A DNA stretch of 13,036 bases from Candidatus Aerophobota bacterium (GCA_030672445.1 DAOVGK010000043.1:1-13036), one strand, 5' to 3'; shown: positions 1-7,838, counted from the first letter of the stretch. A program made the numbers and translations. Notes: generated by a model not told the origin, from the sequence alone.

Positions 1-926
1 TGAGCATAAGCAGGATCTTTACGAGAGTAAAACTGAAGTTCGTTGCTCCTGGTAAGGTTAAACAAGACAGCTCCCTCACTTCCGTGGACTTCTATTCTCC
101 AGACAGATTTGCTCCCCGTAGAAAAACGAGATGCCTCCAGCGACCCCATTGCTCCATTCTCAAACTCAAGCCAAAGTAAAGAGGCATCATCAACATCTAC
201 TTTTCCTTTTTCTTTACCCCCTTTACCAGAAAGCCCGGTAGTAGAGATAGGGATAGGTCTTTCTTTGATGAAGATACGAGTCCATCCGCAGACTCTCCTG
301 ATTTCTCCCACCAGAAATCTAGCCATATCAATGGAGTGGGCATTAAGATCACCATGAACTCCTGATCCGGCAACTTTCCTGCGCAATCTCCAAGCCAGGG
401 GAAAATCAGGGTCTACAAGCCAGTCCTGGAGAAAATGAGCCCGAAAGTGATAGATTTTACCTAGTTTGCCCTCCTCAATTAGGCCCTTAGCCAGAAGTAT
501 AGCAGGAGCAAAGCGATTACTAAAGCAAACCATATTCTTTATTCCCTTTTCTTGAGCTTTTTGAGCAGCCTGATACATCTTTTTGGCTTCCTTCAAATTG
601 AGAGCCAAAGGTTTTTCAACCAGGGTATGTTTACCTGCTTCCAAGGCAGCAATACAGGGTTCTGCGTGGATATTATTGGGTCCATTATTATCTAGTATTT
701 GAATCTCTGGATCATCTATAAGATCCCGCCATCTTGTGGTAGCGTACTTATAACCAAACCTTTTAGCTGCTTGCTCTACCATTTCCTGATTTCGACCACA
801 TATTCCTCTTAACAGAGGGATAGCTGGGGGAGGATAAAAAATATAGGGCAGTTTCTTGAACGCATTAGTATGAGCTTTACCCATAAACAAATAGCCAATC
901 ATTCCTATTCCCAGTCTATTTTCCAT
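1..926 (-). CDS. Gfo/Idh/MocA-family NAD(P)-dependent oxidoreductase (C-terminus cut by window edge)
   Basis: The frame is open from an ATG at 926 to the window edge: 308 codons, with no stop reached. The ATG follows a strong AAGGAGGTGG Shine-Dalgarno. An N-terminal Rossmann fold is visible: GMIGYLFMGKAH at residues 8-19 in place of the usual GxGxxG, then NIHAEPCIAALEAGKH and the diagnostic VEKP (about 103-106), whose Lys contacts cofactor and substrate. The C-terminal catalytic domain shows AGSGVHGDLNAHSID, with Asp193 and His197 at the family's catalytic D-x3-H positions. Members of this family oxidise or reduce hydroxyls on sugars, inositols or sugar acids with NAD(P), usually in the cytoplasm. 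Known relatives include inositol and levoglucosan dehydrogenases. Full length is normally 340-400 residues, so roughly 30-90 are missing. It starts 23 bp after the Fe-S flavoprotein gene and is probably the next gene of the same operon. The fold is certain; the substrate is unknown. Confidence 0.93.
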   Translation of the reverse strand, partial: MENRLGIGMIGYLFMGKAHTNAFKKLPYIFYPPPAIPLLRGICGRNQEMVEQAAKRFGYKYATTRWRDLIDDPEIQILDNNGPNNIHAEPCIAALEAGKHTLVEKPLALNLKEAKKMYQAAQKAQEKGIKNMVCFSNRFAPAILLAKGLIEEGKLGKIYHFRAHFLQDWLVDPDFPLAWRLRRKVAGSGVHGDLNAHSIDMARFLVGEIRRVCGWTRIFIKERPIPISTTGLSGKGGKEKGKVDVDDASLLWLEFENGAMGSLEASRFSTGSKSVWRIEVHGSEGAVLFNLTRSNELQFYSRKDPAYA

Positions 927-949
927 ATATCCACCTCCTTTTGGTCTTT

Positions 950-2284
950 TTAACTGCGGGGGATGTAATCAAAAGCATCTACCGGACATATAAAATTACA
1001 CATACCACAGCAACTGCAGTATCTGGCATCTACCACTGGTTTTCCTTCCTGCATGGTAATTGCAGGACAATAAGATTCCGCACATTTACCACACCCAGTA
1101 CATAGCTTAAGATCAGGTCGAGCCACGTAATAATAAAATTTGGCTTCAGTCGATGCTCGAAGATTTCTTAATCCTATTCCTTTAAAATCTTCTATTTTAG
1201 TGTACTTACATTTTTCCATGTATTCGTTTAACCACTCATTGGTGCGGGTGAGAAGTTTTATCCCTCCCGAGACAATACCAGTTAGAGTTTGGCATGCACT
1301 GGCACCTAACATTATTGCCTCCACTACGTGCTGAGGAGAGACGATTCCCCCTCCGGCAAAGGTATCAATCTGGGGGAAATGTTTAGACACAAGAGCTGTC
1401 GCCTTATACATACTGAATCTAAGAGCTGGTCCCCCAAAATCGGCTAAACAGTTAGCCTCTAGAGCTGGAAATTTTCCTACCCCGTGGTTCCATATGTCTG
1501 GTGGAGCTACTGCAAAATATTTATGAGTGGTGACAACATAACGTATTCCTATCTTCACACTTTCCTCAACCAGGTAGAGCATTCTGGGATAGCCTACTTC
1601 AGGGGAGAGTTTAAATCCCACCGGAAGATTCGTAGCTTCAACCACAGCCTTAAGAACGGGTAAAAGTATCTCTGGAGCTGCACCCATGAGCATTCCCCAC
1701 TTAGCTTCAGGAGGAAGTTTTCTTGCATCAATATGGCCCATAGCTCCTACGGGACAGCCGGTGTTAAGCTCTATAAGATCAGCCCCCAGAGAAGCGACTT
1801 TTTCGGTGTGTCGGGCCCACTTTTCAGGGTCGCTATCATGTACCAGAACCTGCGCAATAACCGGGACATCCGGTGGTAGGTGCGGTTTGATATTCTCCAT
1901 CAGTTCCTCTGCCCAAGGCAAAAAATTAAACAGATTTTTAGCAGTATAGATGTGACCCAATACTGATTTCCCATCTACTTTAATCTTCAACCAACGTCCT
2001 ACGTACTGCTGGTTCTCAAAAAGAGTAGCAAAGTCTAGATTTTTCTCTGCCTCCGAGGGCTTCCCGGGAACTATTGCTGGAATATAGATAAAACCAGCTC
2101 CAGCGTCTATATATTTTTTAAAAAGTTCGGCCGCTTTTTTCCCCGGAAACCAGGGCTTATCCAGATTATGAGGAGAGACTCCTAAGGGAGATCTCATCTT
2201 CACCCCGGCCAGAGTTGTAGATAGGTCTATTCTTGAGATTTCTTTCAATTTTTTCCTCCCCCTCCCATGCGGGTTTAACTTCAT
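950..2284 (-). CDS. PreA/dihydroorotate dehydrogenase-like flavoprotein with C-terminal 2x[4Fe-4S] domain
   Basis: This 444-residue protein has an FMN-binding TIM barrel (about residues 18-345) followed by a bacterial ferredoxin domain (about 390-440). The first cluster motif is C395-x2-C398-x2-C401-x4-C406-P and the second is C423-x2-C426-x2-C429-x3-C433-P, with an additional Cys425. ELNTGCP (172-178) matches the NxSCP loop of class 1 dihydroorotate and dihydropyrimidine dehydrogenases, so the catalytic-type Cys177 is kept. FKLSP (Lys225) and AGGGI (310-314) fit FMN and phosphate binding. PreA of E. coli is similar (about 410 residues), works with PreT and reduces pyrimidines. By eye, however, the pyrimidine-contact segments (NVSP and ATNT in DPD) are absent; the latter aligns with TTHK (252-255). 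No preT-like gene is in the window. Ferredoxin is therefore the likely electron partner and the substrate is probably not a pyrimidine. The ATG lies one base after the stop of the isomerase gene, which indicates translational coupling. Confidence 0.88.
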   Translation of the reverse strand: MKLNPHGRGRKKLKEISRIDLSTTLAGVKMRSPLGVSPHNLDKPWFPGKKAAELFKKYIDAGAGFIYIPAIVPGKPSEAEKNLDFATLFENQQYVGRWLKIKVDGKSVLGHIYTAKNLFNFLPWAEELMENIKPHLPPDVPVIAQVLVHDSDPEKWARHTEKVASLGADLIELNTGCPVGAMGHIDARKLPPEAKWGMLMGAAPEILLPVLKAVVEATNLPVGFKLSPEVGYPRMLYLVEESVKIGIRYVVTTHKYFAVAPPDIWNHGVGKFPALEANCLADFGGPALRFSMYKATALVSKHFPQIDTFAGGGIVSPQHVVEAIMLGASACQTLTGIVSGGIKLLTRTNEWLNEYMEKCKYTKIEDFKGIGLRNLRASTEAKFYYYVARPDLKLCTGCGKCAESYCPAITMQEGKPVVDARYCSCCGMCNFICPVDAFDYIPRS

Positions 2285-2285
2285 C

Positions 2286-3269
2286 TTATTCTGACAGAGG
2301 GTAAAGAGCTTCTCTTATTATTCTGTGGATCTCAATATAATTCATGGTTTTCTGAGCCTCTGCCAGGGAAGGGATGTCGATTTTCTCCAATGCCTTCAAC
2401 AAAGACTTTATATTTTGGATACTATACTGGCAAGCCTTTACAATATCCTCCCGATAAGGAAAAATATCCAATCCATACCATCCTTTATACCTTACCTGCT
2501 GTAGAACAAACAAAAGCTCCAGAAGTTCCCAGGAATGAACAGAGCCGGCAATTAGATCATCGTCAGTTTCTCTATAACAATCATTAAAATGAGTACTAAA
2601 TAGTCGGTTATATCTGGCTAAAAGACTGGCAGATTCAGCAGGATTCTCTTTGCCCAGCATAGCATGTCCAAAATCGAGGGTTACTCCCACGTTATCTTTA
2701 GCTATCTTTTCACAGATTAATAGTGCTTTGCCCACACTCCCAATGGTGAGGTGCATTCGGGGCTCTTTTAACTTATACTCTATACAGATTTTCACTTCAG
2801 GATTATGATCAGCTACCTCTCTGATGGCTTCAATTTCCCTCCCCCAAAGATGGGAGTAATTTGCCTGAAACGGATAATCAAATCCATCCTGACCCAGCCA
2901 TAATCCTGCATAAGAACAATTCAGTTGTTGAGTCATATCCACAGCTCCAATGGCAATTCCAATGGCTTTTCTTCTTATTCTCTCATCACCACTGGTAAAT
3001 GCACCTCCTGAGAACTGCGAACCAAAAAGATTAGCATCTACGGCCGAAACTTTCAACTTACCCTCTTGGAGCAATCTTTTTGCCTCTTCGACATTTTCCC
3101 TGTTTACCACCGTGGGAAATTGAAGTATAAGTCCGTCCAGACCTTTGACCTGAGAGGCTAATTTTATTTGCTCTTCTAAAGAGAGGGATTTTCGATATCC
3201 TTCGGTAACAAATCTATCGGCACAGGAAGTAAAAGCCCATATTCCCGCGGAAAACTTGATCTCCTCCAT
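2286..3269 (-). CDS. Sugar isomerase/epimerase, xylose-isomerase-like TIM barrel (L-rhamnose isomerase-like metal site)
   Basis: This 327-residue cytoplasmic TIM-barrel protein belongs to the AP-endonuclease-2/xylose-isomerase-like superfamily. The active-site strands resemble the Pseudomonas-type L-rhamnose isomerase: EYKLKEP (Glu164, Lys166), DFGHA (Asp199, His202), HFND (His227) and GLDIFPYRED (Asp268). These would supply the Glu/Asp/His/Asp divalent-metal set plus the catalytic Lys and His. DDDLIAGSVHSWELLE (236-251) also matches the acidic loop of that family. L-rhamnose isomerases are longer (about 420 residues), so this is a shorter relative, and the aldose/ketose or keto-sugar substrate is open. 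AAGGAGGAGAGG directly precedes the ATG. It follows the permease gene by 13 bp and is followed by the Fe-S flavoprotein gene after a single base, so the two are probably made together. An isomerase or epimerase of a free (non-phosphorylated) sugar is the best guess. Confidence 0.88.
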   Translation of the reverse strand: MEEIKFSAGIWAFTSCADRFVTEGYRKSLSLEEQIKLASQVKGLDGLILQFPTVVNRENVEEAKRLLQEGKLKVSAVDANLFGSQFSGGAFTSGDERIRRKAIGIAIGAVDMTQQLNCSYAGLWLGQDGFDYPFQANYSHLWGREIEAIREVADHNPEVKICIEYKLKEPRMHLTIGSVGKALLICEKIAKDNVGVTLDFGHAMLGKENPAESASLLARYNRLFSTHFNDCYRETDDDLIAGSVHSWELLELLFVLQQVRYKGWYGLDIFPYREDIVKACQYSIQNIKSLLKALEKIDIPSLAEAQKTMNYIEIHRIIREALYPLSE

Positions 3270-3282
3270 CCTCTCCTCCTTA

Positions 3283-4248
3283 CTAATCTATTTTTCTATA
3301 GACAGAAACAGCTCCAATGATAACTAACCCTTTCACAATCCACTGCCAGAATCCCGGCACATTCATCAAATTCAGGATATTCCCTACCACCGTCATTATC
3401 AAAACGCCAGCTAAGGTTCCCACAAGTCCTCCCCTCCCTCCAGCAAGAGAAGTCCCTCCTACTAAAACTGTGGCAATGGAGTTAAGTTCATATCCTTCTC
3501 CTCCCAGAGGATCGCCCATAGCCAGCCGACTTGCCAAAAATAGCCCCGCTAAAGCTGCCAAGAATCCACTCAAAGTATAGGTGATAAGTACTACAAAACG
3601 AGTTTGAATGCCAGAGAGTCTAGCTATCTCTTCATTGCCTCCCGTAGCGTATATATACCTTCCAGAGGTAGTCTTCTTCAAAAAAATAAAAAAGGCTAAA
3701 AAAAGGAGAGCATAGAATAAAACAGGAAAAGGGACCAATCCTATCTGTCCATCAGCGAAGAAGAGAAAAGATGTAGGAACCCAACCAATTGCTCTTTTGG
3801 TATAAAGTAAAAGGGACCCCTGAACAATGGACATCATTCCCAGGGTAGCAATGAAGGGAGGGACTTTTAATCGGGTTACAATAAGCCCGTTCCCCGTTCC
3901 AATTACGGTGCCGATCATTAACACCAGAAGGAAAACCGGCAAAATCAGGCCATTTCTTCCCAGCATAATACCAGAGGTTAAGCAGGCACCAAGACTTATA
4001 GTAGAACCCACAGATAGATCAAGCCCTCCGGTAAGAATAACGAGGGTCTGTCCAATAGATACAATTCCCAGAAGAACAGCCTGGCGCAGTACATTAACAG
4101 CATTCCGAGAAGTTCTAAAATCCGGGGAGATAAGGGAGAAGATGATAATTAAGGCAACAAGCAAAGAATAAATAGCAATTATTTCTCTTCCTCTTCGTGT
4201 CCGAATGAGCTTATCCAAGGAAAACTTTTTTTCTTTCAGTTTAACCAC
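3283..4248 (-). CDS. Sugar ABC transporter permease, RbsC/XylH type (permease 1)
   Basis: This 321-residue polytopic membrane protein is the inner-membrane channel subunit of a ribose/xylose/galactose-type importer (BPD_transp_2 family). It shows a short cytoplasmic N-terminus, a first hydrophobic helix (about 22-41) and then many hydrophobic segments. The family motifs are LTGGLDLSVGS (72-82), KVPPFIATLGMM, YATGGNEEIARLSGI and GGTSLAGGRG (264-273). The start is GTG, chosen because AAGGT sits 5 nt upstream and the N-terminal length fits the family. It lies 15 bp after the ATPase gene, so the binding protein-ATPase-permease order is the classic one. It is clearly paralogous to the permease at 8425-9405, so the importer may use a heterodimeric membrane part or two interchangeable permeases. 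The substrate cannot be read from the sequence. Confidence 0.95.
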   Translation of the reverse strand: MVKLKEKKFSLDKLIRTRRGREIIAIYSLLVALIIIFSLISPDFRTSRNAVNVLRQAVLLGIVSIGQTLVILTGGLDLSVGSTISLGACLTSGIMLGRNGLILPVFLLVLMIGTVIGTGNGLIVTRLKVPPFIATLGMMSIVQGSLLLYTKRAIGWVPTSFLFFADGQIGLVPFPVLFYALLFLAFFIFLKKTTSGRYIYATGGNEEIARLSGIQTRFVVLITYTLSGFLAALAGLFLASRLAMGDPLGGEGYELNSIATVLVGGTSLAGGRGGLVGTLAGVLIMTVVGNILNLMNVPGFWQWIVKGLVIIGAVSVYRKID

Positions 4249-4263
4249 TTCTGACCTTCAAGA

Positions 4264-5775
4264 TCAACTATCCTTAATTAAACCAGTAGCCAGGCTAATT
4301 ATCTTCTCCTCGGTTGCATCCTGGGGCAAAAGTTCTCCCACGATTTTCCCCTCACGCATAACTAAAATTCGATCACTCATTCCCAGGATCTCGGGGAGTT
4401 CGGAGGAGATCATCAAAATTGCCTTACCTCTTTGAGCCAGATCCAGTATAAGGTTGTAAATTTCAAACTTAGCTCCTACATCTATGCCTCGGGTAGGCTC
4501 ATCAAAGATTATCACGTCTGATTCGGTAATTAACCACTTAGCCAGGCTAACCTTTTGTTGGTTTCCTCCAGAGAGGTATCCAACCTGTTGGTCCATACTG
4601 GGAGTCCGAATATCAAGTTCTTGAATGATTTTTTTAACCCATCTCCTTTCTCTCTTCTCTGAAACCAGACCCATCTTACACAAGCGGTTCAGAGAAGGCA
4701 AACTGATATTCTTTTTCACCGAGAGTCCGAGGATCAAACCCTCCCGCTTCCTATCCTCAGTAACCAGTCCTATTCCGCTATTTATGGCATCGCGAGGAGA
4801 TTTAACCTTTATCTTTCGGTCATTAAGACGTATCTCTCCTTTGTCCGGAGGTCTCACCCCAAAAATAGCTTTGGCCAGTTCTGTCCGTCCCGAGCCCACT
4901 AAGCCGGCTAATCCAACAATTTCCCCTTTCCTCACCTCCAGGTTTATATCGTGGAGCACCCCCTGAGAACTGAGTCCCACCACCGATAACCCTTTTTTCT
5001 TTTCAACCTTACCTTTGGGAGGGAATCGACCCTCTATATCTCTACCTACCATCTGACGAACTAAGATTTCCTCATTTATTTCCCTAATTGGCGTAGTGGA
5101 TACCACCTTACCATCTTTTAGCACGGTAACCCTATCGGCAATGTGAAAGATCTCCTCTATACGATGAGAGATGTAAATGACCGTTACCCCTTGATCTTTT
5201 AAAGAATGGATAATCTGGAAAAGTCGATCCAGTTCCTGAGTAGTTAAAGCTGCCGAAGGTTCATCCATAATTATAAGTTCTGCATTTAGGGAAAGAGCTT
5301 TGGCAATTTCAATCATCTGCTGCTGAGCAAGACTTAAATTATGAACCGAGGCGGTAAGGTCAATCTCAATCTTTAATGTATTCATCAATTTCTGAGCTTC
5401 TCTGTAAAGTGTGGACGAGTCGATAAAGGTGAGTTTCTTTCGAGGTTCTCTTCCCAGGAAGATATTTTCTGCCACACCAAGATAAGGAAGAAGACTTCTT
5501 TCCTGATAAATTATACTAATTCTGGATTTCTGCGCCTCATGAGGATTGCTGAACTGGACCTTTTTCCGCTTTAAGATTATCTCTCCCTGATCAGGTTGAT
5601 AGGCCCCGGCTAATATTTTCATAAGAGTTGATTTCCCGGCTCCATTTTCTCCCACCAGCGCTTTTACCTCTCCTCTTTTGCAGTAAAATGAAACATTCTG
5701 CAAAGCCTGCACTCCGGGAAAGCTCTTGCTTATATTTTTCATCTCCAAAATAATATCGCCAGTTTCTTCACCCAT
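4264..5775 (-). CDS. Sugar ABC transporter ATP-binding protein, RbsA/XylG/MglA type (two fused ATPase domains)
   Basis: At 503 residues it is the usual length for tandem-ATPase energising subunits of monosaccharide importers. Domain 1 has Walker A GENGAGKST (42-50), signature LSLAQQQ (147-153), Walker B LIIMDEP (167-173) and the switch His204. Domain 2 has a degenerate Walker A, GLVGSGRTEL (291-300, Arg in place of Lys), which is normal in this family. It also has signature LSGGNQQ (401-407) and Walker B VIIFDEP (421-427). The protein works on the cytoplasmic face with the permease(s). The ATG is preceded by AGGTAAGATA, a modest ribosome-binding site lying just beyond a very stable intercistronic hairpin. 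This ATPase is therefore probably made at lower levels than the binding protein upstream. It is the only ATPase in the window and presumably serves both permeases. Confidence 0.97.
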   Translation of the reverse strand: MGEETGDIILEMKNISKSFPGVQALQNVSFYCKRGEVKALVGENGAGKSTLMKILAGAYQPDQGEIILKRKKVQFSNPHEAQKSRISIIYQERSLLPYLGVAENIFLGREPRKKLTFIDSSTLYREAQKLMNTLKIEIDLTASVHNLSLAQQQMIEIAKALSLNAELIIMDEPSAALTTQELDRLFQIIHSLKDQGVTVIYISHRIEEIFHIADRVTVLKDGKVVSTTPIREINEEILVRQMVGRDIEGRFPPKGKVEKKKGLSVVGLSSQGVLHDINLEVRKGEIVGLAGLVGSGRTELAKAIFGVRPPDKGEIRLNDRKIKVKSPRDAINSGIGLVTEDRKREGLILGLSVKKNISLPSLNRLCKMGLVSEKRERRWVKKIIQELDIRTPSMDQQVGYLSGGNQQKVSLAKWLITESDVIIFDEPTRGIDVGAKFEIYNLILDLAQRGKAILMISSELPEILGMSDRILVMREGKIVGELLPQDATEEKIISLATGLIKDS

Positions 5776-5786
5776 TATCTTACCTG

Positions 5787-5822
5787 AACTCCCCCCGAGG
5801 GGATTATTCCCCGGGGAGAGTT
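5787..5822 (-). promoter_or_regulatory. GC-rich intercistronic hairpin between binding-protein and ATPase genes
   Basis: Read on the minus strand, AACTCTCCCCGGGG, a short AT-rich loop (AATAAT) and a complementary arm ending GGGGGGAGTT can form a stem of about 13-14 bp, mostly G-C. It begins 9 nt after the binding-protein stop and ends 11 nt before the ATPase ATG. No U-tract follows, so it is not a textbook intrinsic terminator. In binding-protein-dependent transport operons, hairpins at this position commonly protect the binding-protein mRNA 3' end and lower downstream expression. That is the inferred role here. Confidence 0.75.
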
Positions 5823-5831
5823 ACTTTATAC

Positions 5832-6935
5832 TTACTCTACTCTTTCGAATGGTATCCATTCCTCAGGCAGACGAGAATCCACAAAGAATCCATCAGGAAG
5901 GTCCATTCTTACATATTTATCTGCATCATCTTTGGTGATTACTATACGAGGAGTATCCACATAACGAGGAACGGGAATACCGTTGAGTATACTGACAGCC
6001 ATCTGAACAGCAATTTGTCCCATCCACACAGGAAAGCTTACCGCAACTCCCTCAAAACCGTATTCTTCCCACATCTTAAGGTACCGATTCATATCCTCTC
6101 CAGTAGTAGGAGGTACAGGTATTCTTGCATCCACGAAAGCTTCCACTGCGCCACTTCCCTGAAGGGCACTGTCAGCCCAGACTCCATCTATCTTGTCCCC
6201 GAATCTCGCTATATAAGCGGCCATAGTTTTTTTACCCACTACCGGAGACCACTGACAGTAAGCCTGAGCTAAAACGTTGATCCCGGGGTATTTGTCAAAT
6301 ACATCATTGGCTCCCCGGAGTCTATCTTCGGCGGGGGACGCCCCAGCAATCCCGCTTAATTCTATTACATTTCCCTTTTCGTTCAGTTTTTTTACCAACC
6401 ACTCGGCCATCATCTTTCCCATCAGGTAATTGGACGATTCTACAAAGCTGACAAAATTAGGAGAAGGAACCGCTCTATCCAGCATAACTACTGGAATTCC
6501 CATACGCATAGCTTTATCCACAGCAGGACGCAGGGCTTCAGTAGCAGGACTTATGATGAGAACGTCAATTCCTTTAACCAAGAGGTCCTCGGTATCGGCT
6601 AGCTGTTTTGCCGGATCATCCTCAGCATCAGTTATGTAGAAATTTTCAATCTCTGGATGCTTGGCAACTTCATACTTTACGTGCTGAACCATACATACCC
6701 GCCAGCTATTGGAGATGGAGGCATTGCTAAATCCTATGGTCCAGGGAGGGTCTTTTCTGAACTGAGAGGTATCAACCATTAGCAGGTTCGAGAACTCCAC
6801 GTAGGGGCTTTCCTCCCACACATAAGAGGGGATATACTCGGGACGGGCTTTTTCCTCGGCAAAAACGAGAGATATCCCGCTCATCACCAAAAGACCCACT
6901 AAGACTATTGTTACTAGTTTCTTCGTTGATAACAT
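5832..6935 (-). CDS. Periplasmic sugar-binding protein of ABC transporter (Peripla_BP_4 / RbsB-like)
   Basis: This 367-residue exported substrate-binding protein starts with a signal peptide: Lys5-Lys6, a hydrophobic core at about 7-24 and a probable signal peptidase I site after VFA (residues 24-26). No lipobox Cys is present. The mature N-terminus carries about 45 extra residues before the first domain (PPWTIGFSNASISNSW). The two-lobed type 1 fold then shows LVKGIDVLIISPATEALRPAV, GIPVVMLDRAVP, SSNYLMGKMMAEWL and ELSGIAGASPAEDRLRG, followed by the second-lobe DGVWADSALQGSGAVEA. These match binding proteins for pentoses and hexoses; the ligand is unknown. A near-ideal AAAGGAGG lies 6 nt from the ATG, in line with high expression. 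It heads the binding protein-ATPase-permease trio and is followed by a stabilising-type hairpin. A Gram-negative-style periplasmic, non-lipoprotein location is the likeliest. Confidence 0.95.
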   Translation of the reverse strand: MLSTKKLVTIVLVGLLVMSGISLVFAEEKARPEYIPSYVWEESPYVEFSNLLMVDTSQFRKDPPWTIGFSNASISNSWRVCMVQHVKYEVAKHPEIENFYITDAEDDPAKQLADTEDLLVKGIDVLIISPATEALRPAVDKAMRMGIPVVMLDRAVPSPNFVSFVESSNYLMGKMMAEWLVKKLNEKGNVIELSGIAGASPAEDRLRGANDVFDKYPGINVLAQAYCQWSPVVGKKTMAAYIARFGDKIDGVWADSALQGSGAVEAFVDARIPVPPTTGEDMNRYLKMWEEYGFEGVAVSFPVWMGQIAVQMAVSILNGIPVPRYVDTPRIVITKDDADKYVRMDLPDGFFVDSRLPEEWIPFERVE

Positions 6936-6987
6936 TTTTTCCTCCTTTATTGTTTTTTTTAAGCCCTTTCCATAATTTTTCCAGCCT

Positions 6988-7000
6988 TCACCTCCTTTCT
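6988..7000 (-). promoter_or_regulatory. Orphan extended Shine-Dalgarno (full anti-16S match) upstream of the binding-protein gene
   Basis: On the minus strand the 13-mer AGAAAGGAGGTGA is a perfect complement of the usual bacterial 16S rRNA 3' end. It lies about 50 nt upstream of the binding-protein ATG, which has its own good Shine-Dalgarno. No ATG, GTG or TTG follows at normal spacing. The nearest downstream ATG is 17 nt past GGAGG and opens only a four-codon frame (ATGGAAAGGGCTTAA). It could be a ribosome-standby or mRNA-stabilising site, or a remnant of a lost gene start. Confidence 0.45.
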
Positions 7001-7013
7001 TTTTTCGATATGC

Positions 7014-7838
7014 TCACTGACTTGCTGACGGCACCAGTGGAAAACCGTCGGAAGCCATGGCCCCACCATCCACAGGAATAATCGCGCCGTTGATAAAGTT
7101 CGATGCATCGGAGGCCAGGAAAACCACGATGCCAAAAAGGTCCTCTCTATTCCCGGCCCGGCCAAGGGGAATGCGTTGCTGCAACTGCTTGTAAAAAGCA
7201 CTGTTTCCGAGGATAGGGGCCGTAAGATCTGTCCAGCACCATGTGGGTGCGATGGCATTCACACAGATACCTTTCTTCGCCCATTCGCAGGCCATGGACT
7301 TAGTCATCAGGTTTACTGCTGCCTTGCTGGCCGCGTATGCGGGGTCACCAGCACGACCAACAAAACCTTGATGTGAAGAGATGTTGATTATCTTGCCTTT
7401 GCCCTGGCGCAACATCACCTTCGCTGCCTCTCGAGAACACAGGAAGGTACCCTTTACGTTGACATCCATAATATATTCCCAGAGATCCAGGGGGAACTCC
7501 GTAATAGGTTCAGTATCAGCAAAGCCTGCACTATTGACTAGGATGTCCAGTCGCCCGAATTGTTCCACCACAGTATCTACCATACGAGTAACCAATCTAT
7601 GATCTCGCACTTCGACCTCCAAGGCTAGTGAACGATGGCCCATCGCTGTCACCTCGTCGGCGACGCGCTGGACGTTGGAGAAGGTCTTCCCAGCAACGAT
7701 CACGTTGGCACCAGCGCCGGTAAGTGCAAGAGCCATAGCCTCTCCCAGCCCTTTGCCTCCACCAGTAACTACTGCCACTTTTCCATTCAGATCAAAGAGA
7801 GAGTGAACATCACGCGCTTTAAGCACAAGCTCTTCCAT
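7014..7838 (-). CDS. Short-chain dehydrogenase/reductase (SDR), gluconate 5-dehydrogenase/KduD-like
   Basis: From the ATG at 7838 this is a 274-residue classical SDR. Motifs are TGGGKGLG (25-32, NAD(P) binding), DILVNSAG (98-105), Asn127, the catalytic Ser155/Tyr168/Lys172 set (YAASK) and PVDGG (255-259). It would oxidise a sugar or sugar-acid hydroxyl, or reduce a keto group, with NAD(P)H in the cytoplasm. The FDLNGKVAVVTGGG start resembles gluconate 5-dehydrogenase and 2-deoxy-gluconate 3-dehydrogenase types, but the substrate is unproven. The frame is open further, to an ATG at 7925, but that would overlap the upstream cupin gene by about 70 bp. The ATG at 7838 has GGGAG upstream and sits 16 bp after the cupin stop, so it is preferred. 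Hand counts of sampled lines give about 50-57% GC, higher than the surrounding genes, which suggests a different origin shared with the adjacent cupin. Confidence 0.93.
   Translation of the reverse strand: MEELVLKARDVHSLFDLNGKVAVVTGGGKGLGEAMALALTGAGANVIVAGKTFSNVQRVADEVTAMGHRSLALEVEVRDHRLVTRMVDTVVEQFGRLDILVNSAGFADTEPITEFPLDLWEYIMDVNVKGTFLCSREAAKVMLRQGKGKIINISSHQGFVGRAGDPAYAASKAAVNLMTKSMACEWAKKGICVNAIAPTWCWTDLTAPILGNSAFYKQLQQRIPLGRAGNREDLFGIVVFLASDASNFINGAIIPVDGGAMASDGFPLVPSASQ

Noticed and set aside
43..357. 104-codon plus-strand open frame near the window start
   Set aside because: It lies opposite the Gfo/Idh/MocA coding frame and has low-complexity Ser/Pro content typical of antisense shadows.
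5787..5822. Intrinsic transcription terminator
   Set aside because: The stem is strong, but no run of U follows and the next gene belongs to the same transporter.
6959..7258. 99-codon minus-strand frame overlapping the 3' end of the SDR gene
   Set aside because: Most of it lies inside the SDR in another frame and its composition is that of a shadow. Only its last codons fall in the gap near the orphan Shine-Dalgarno, and they look like chance.
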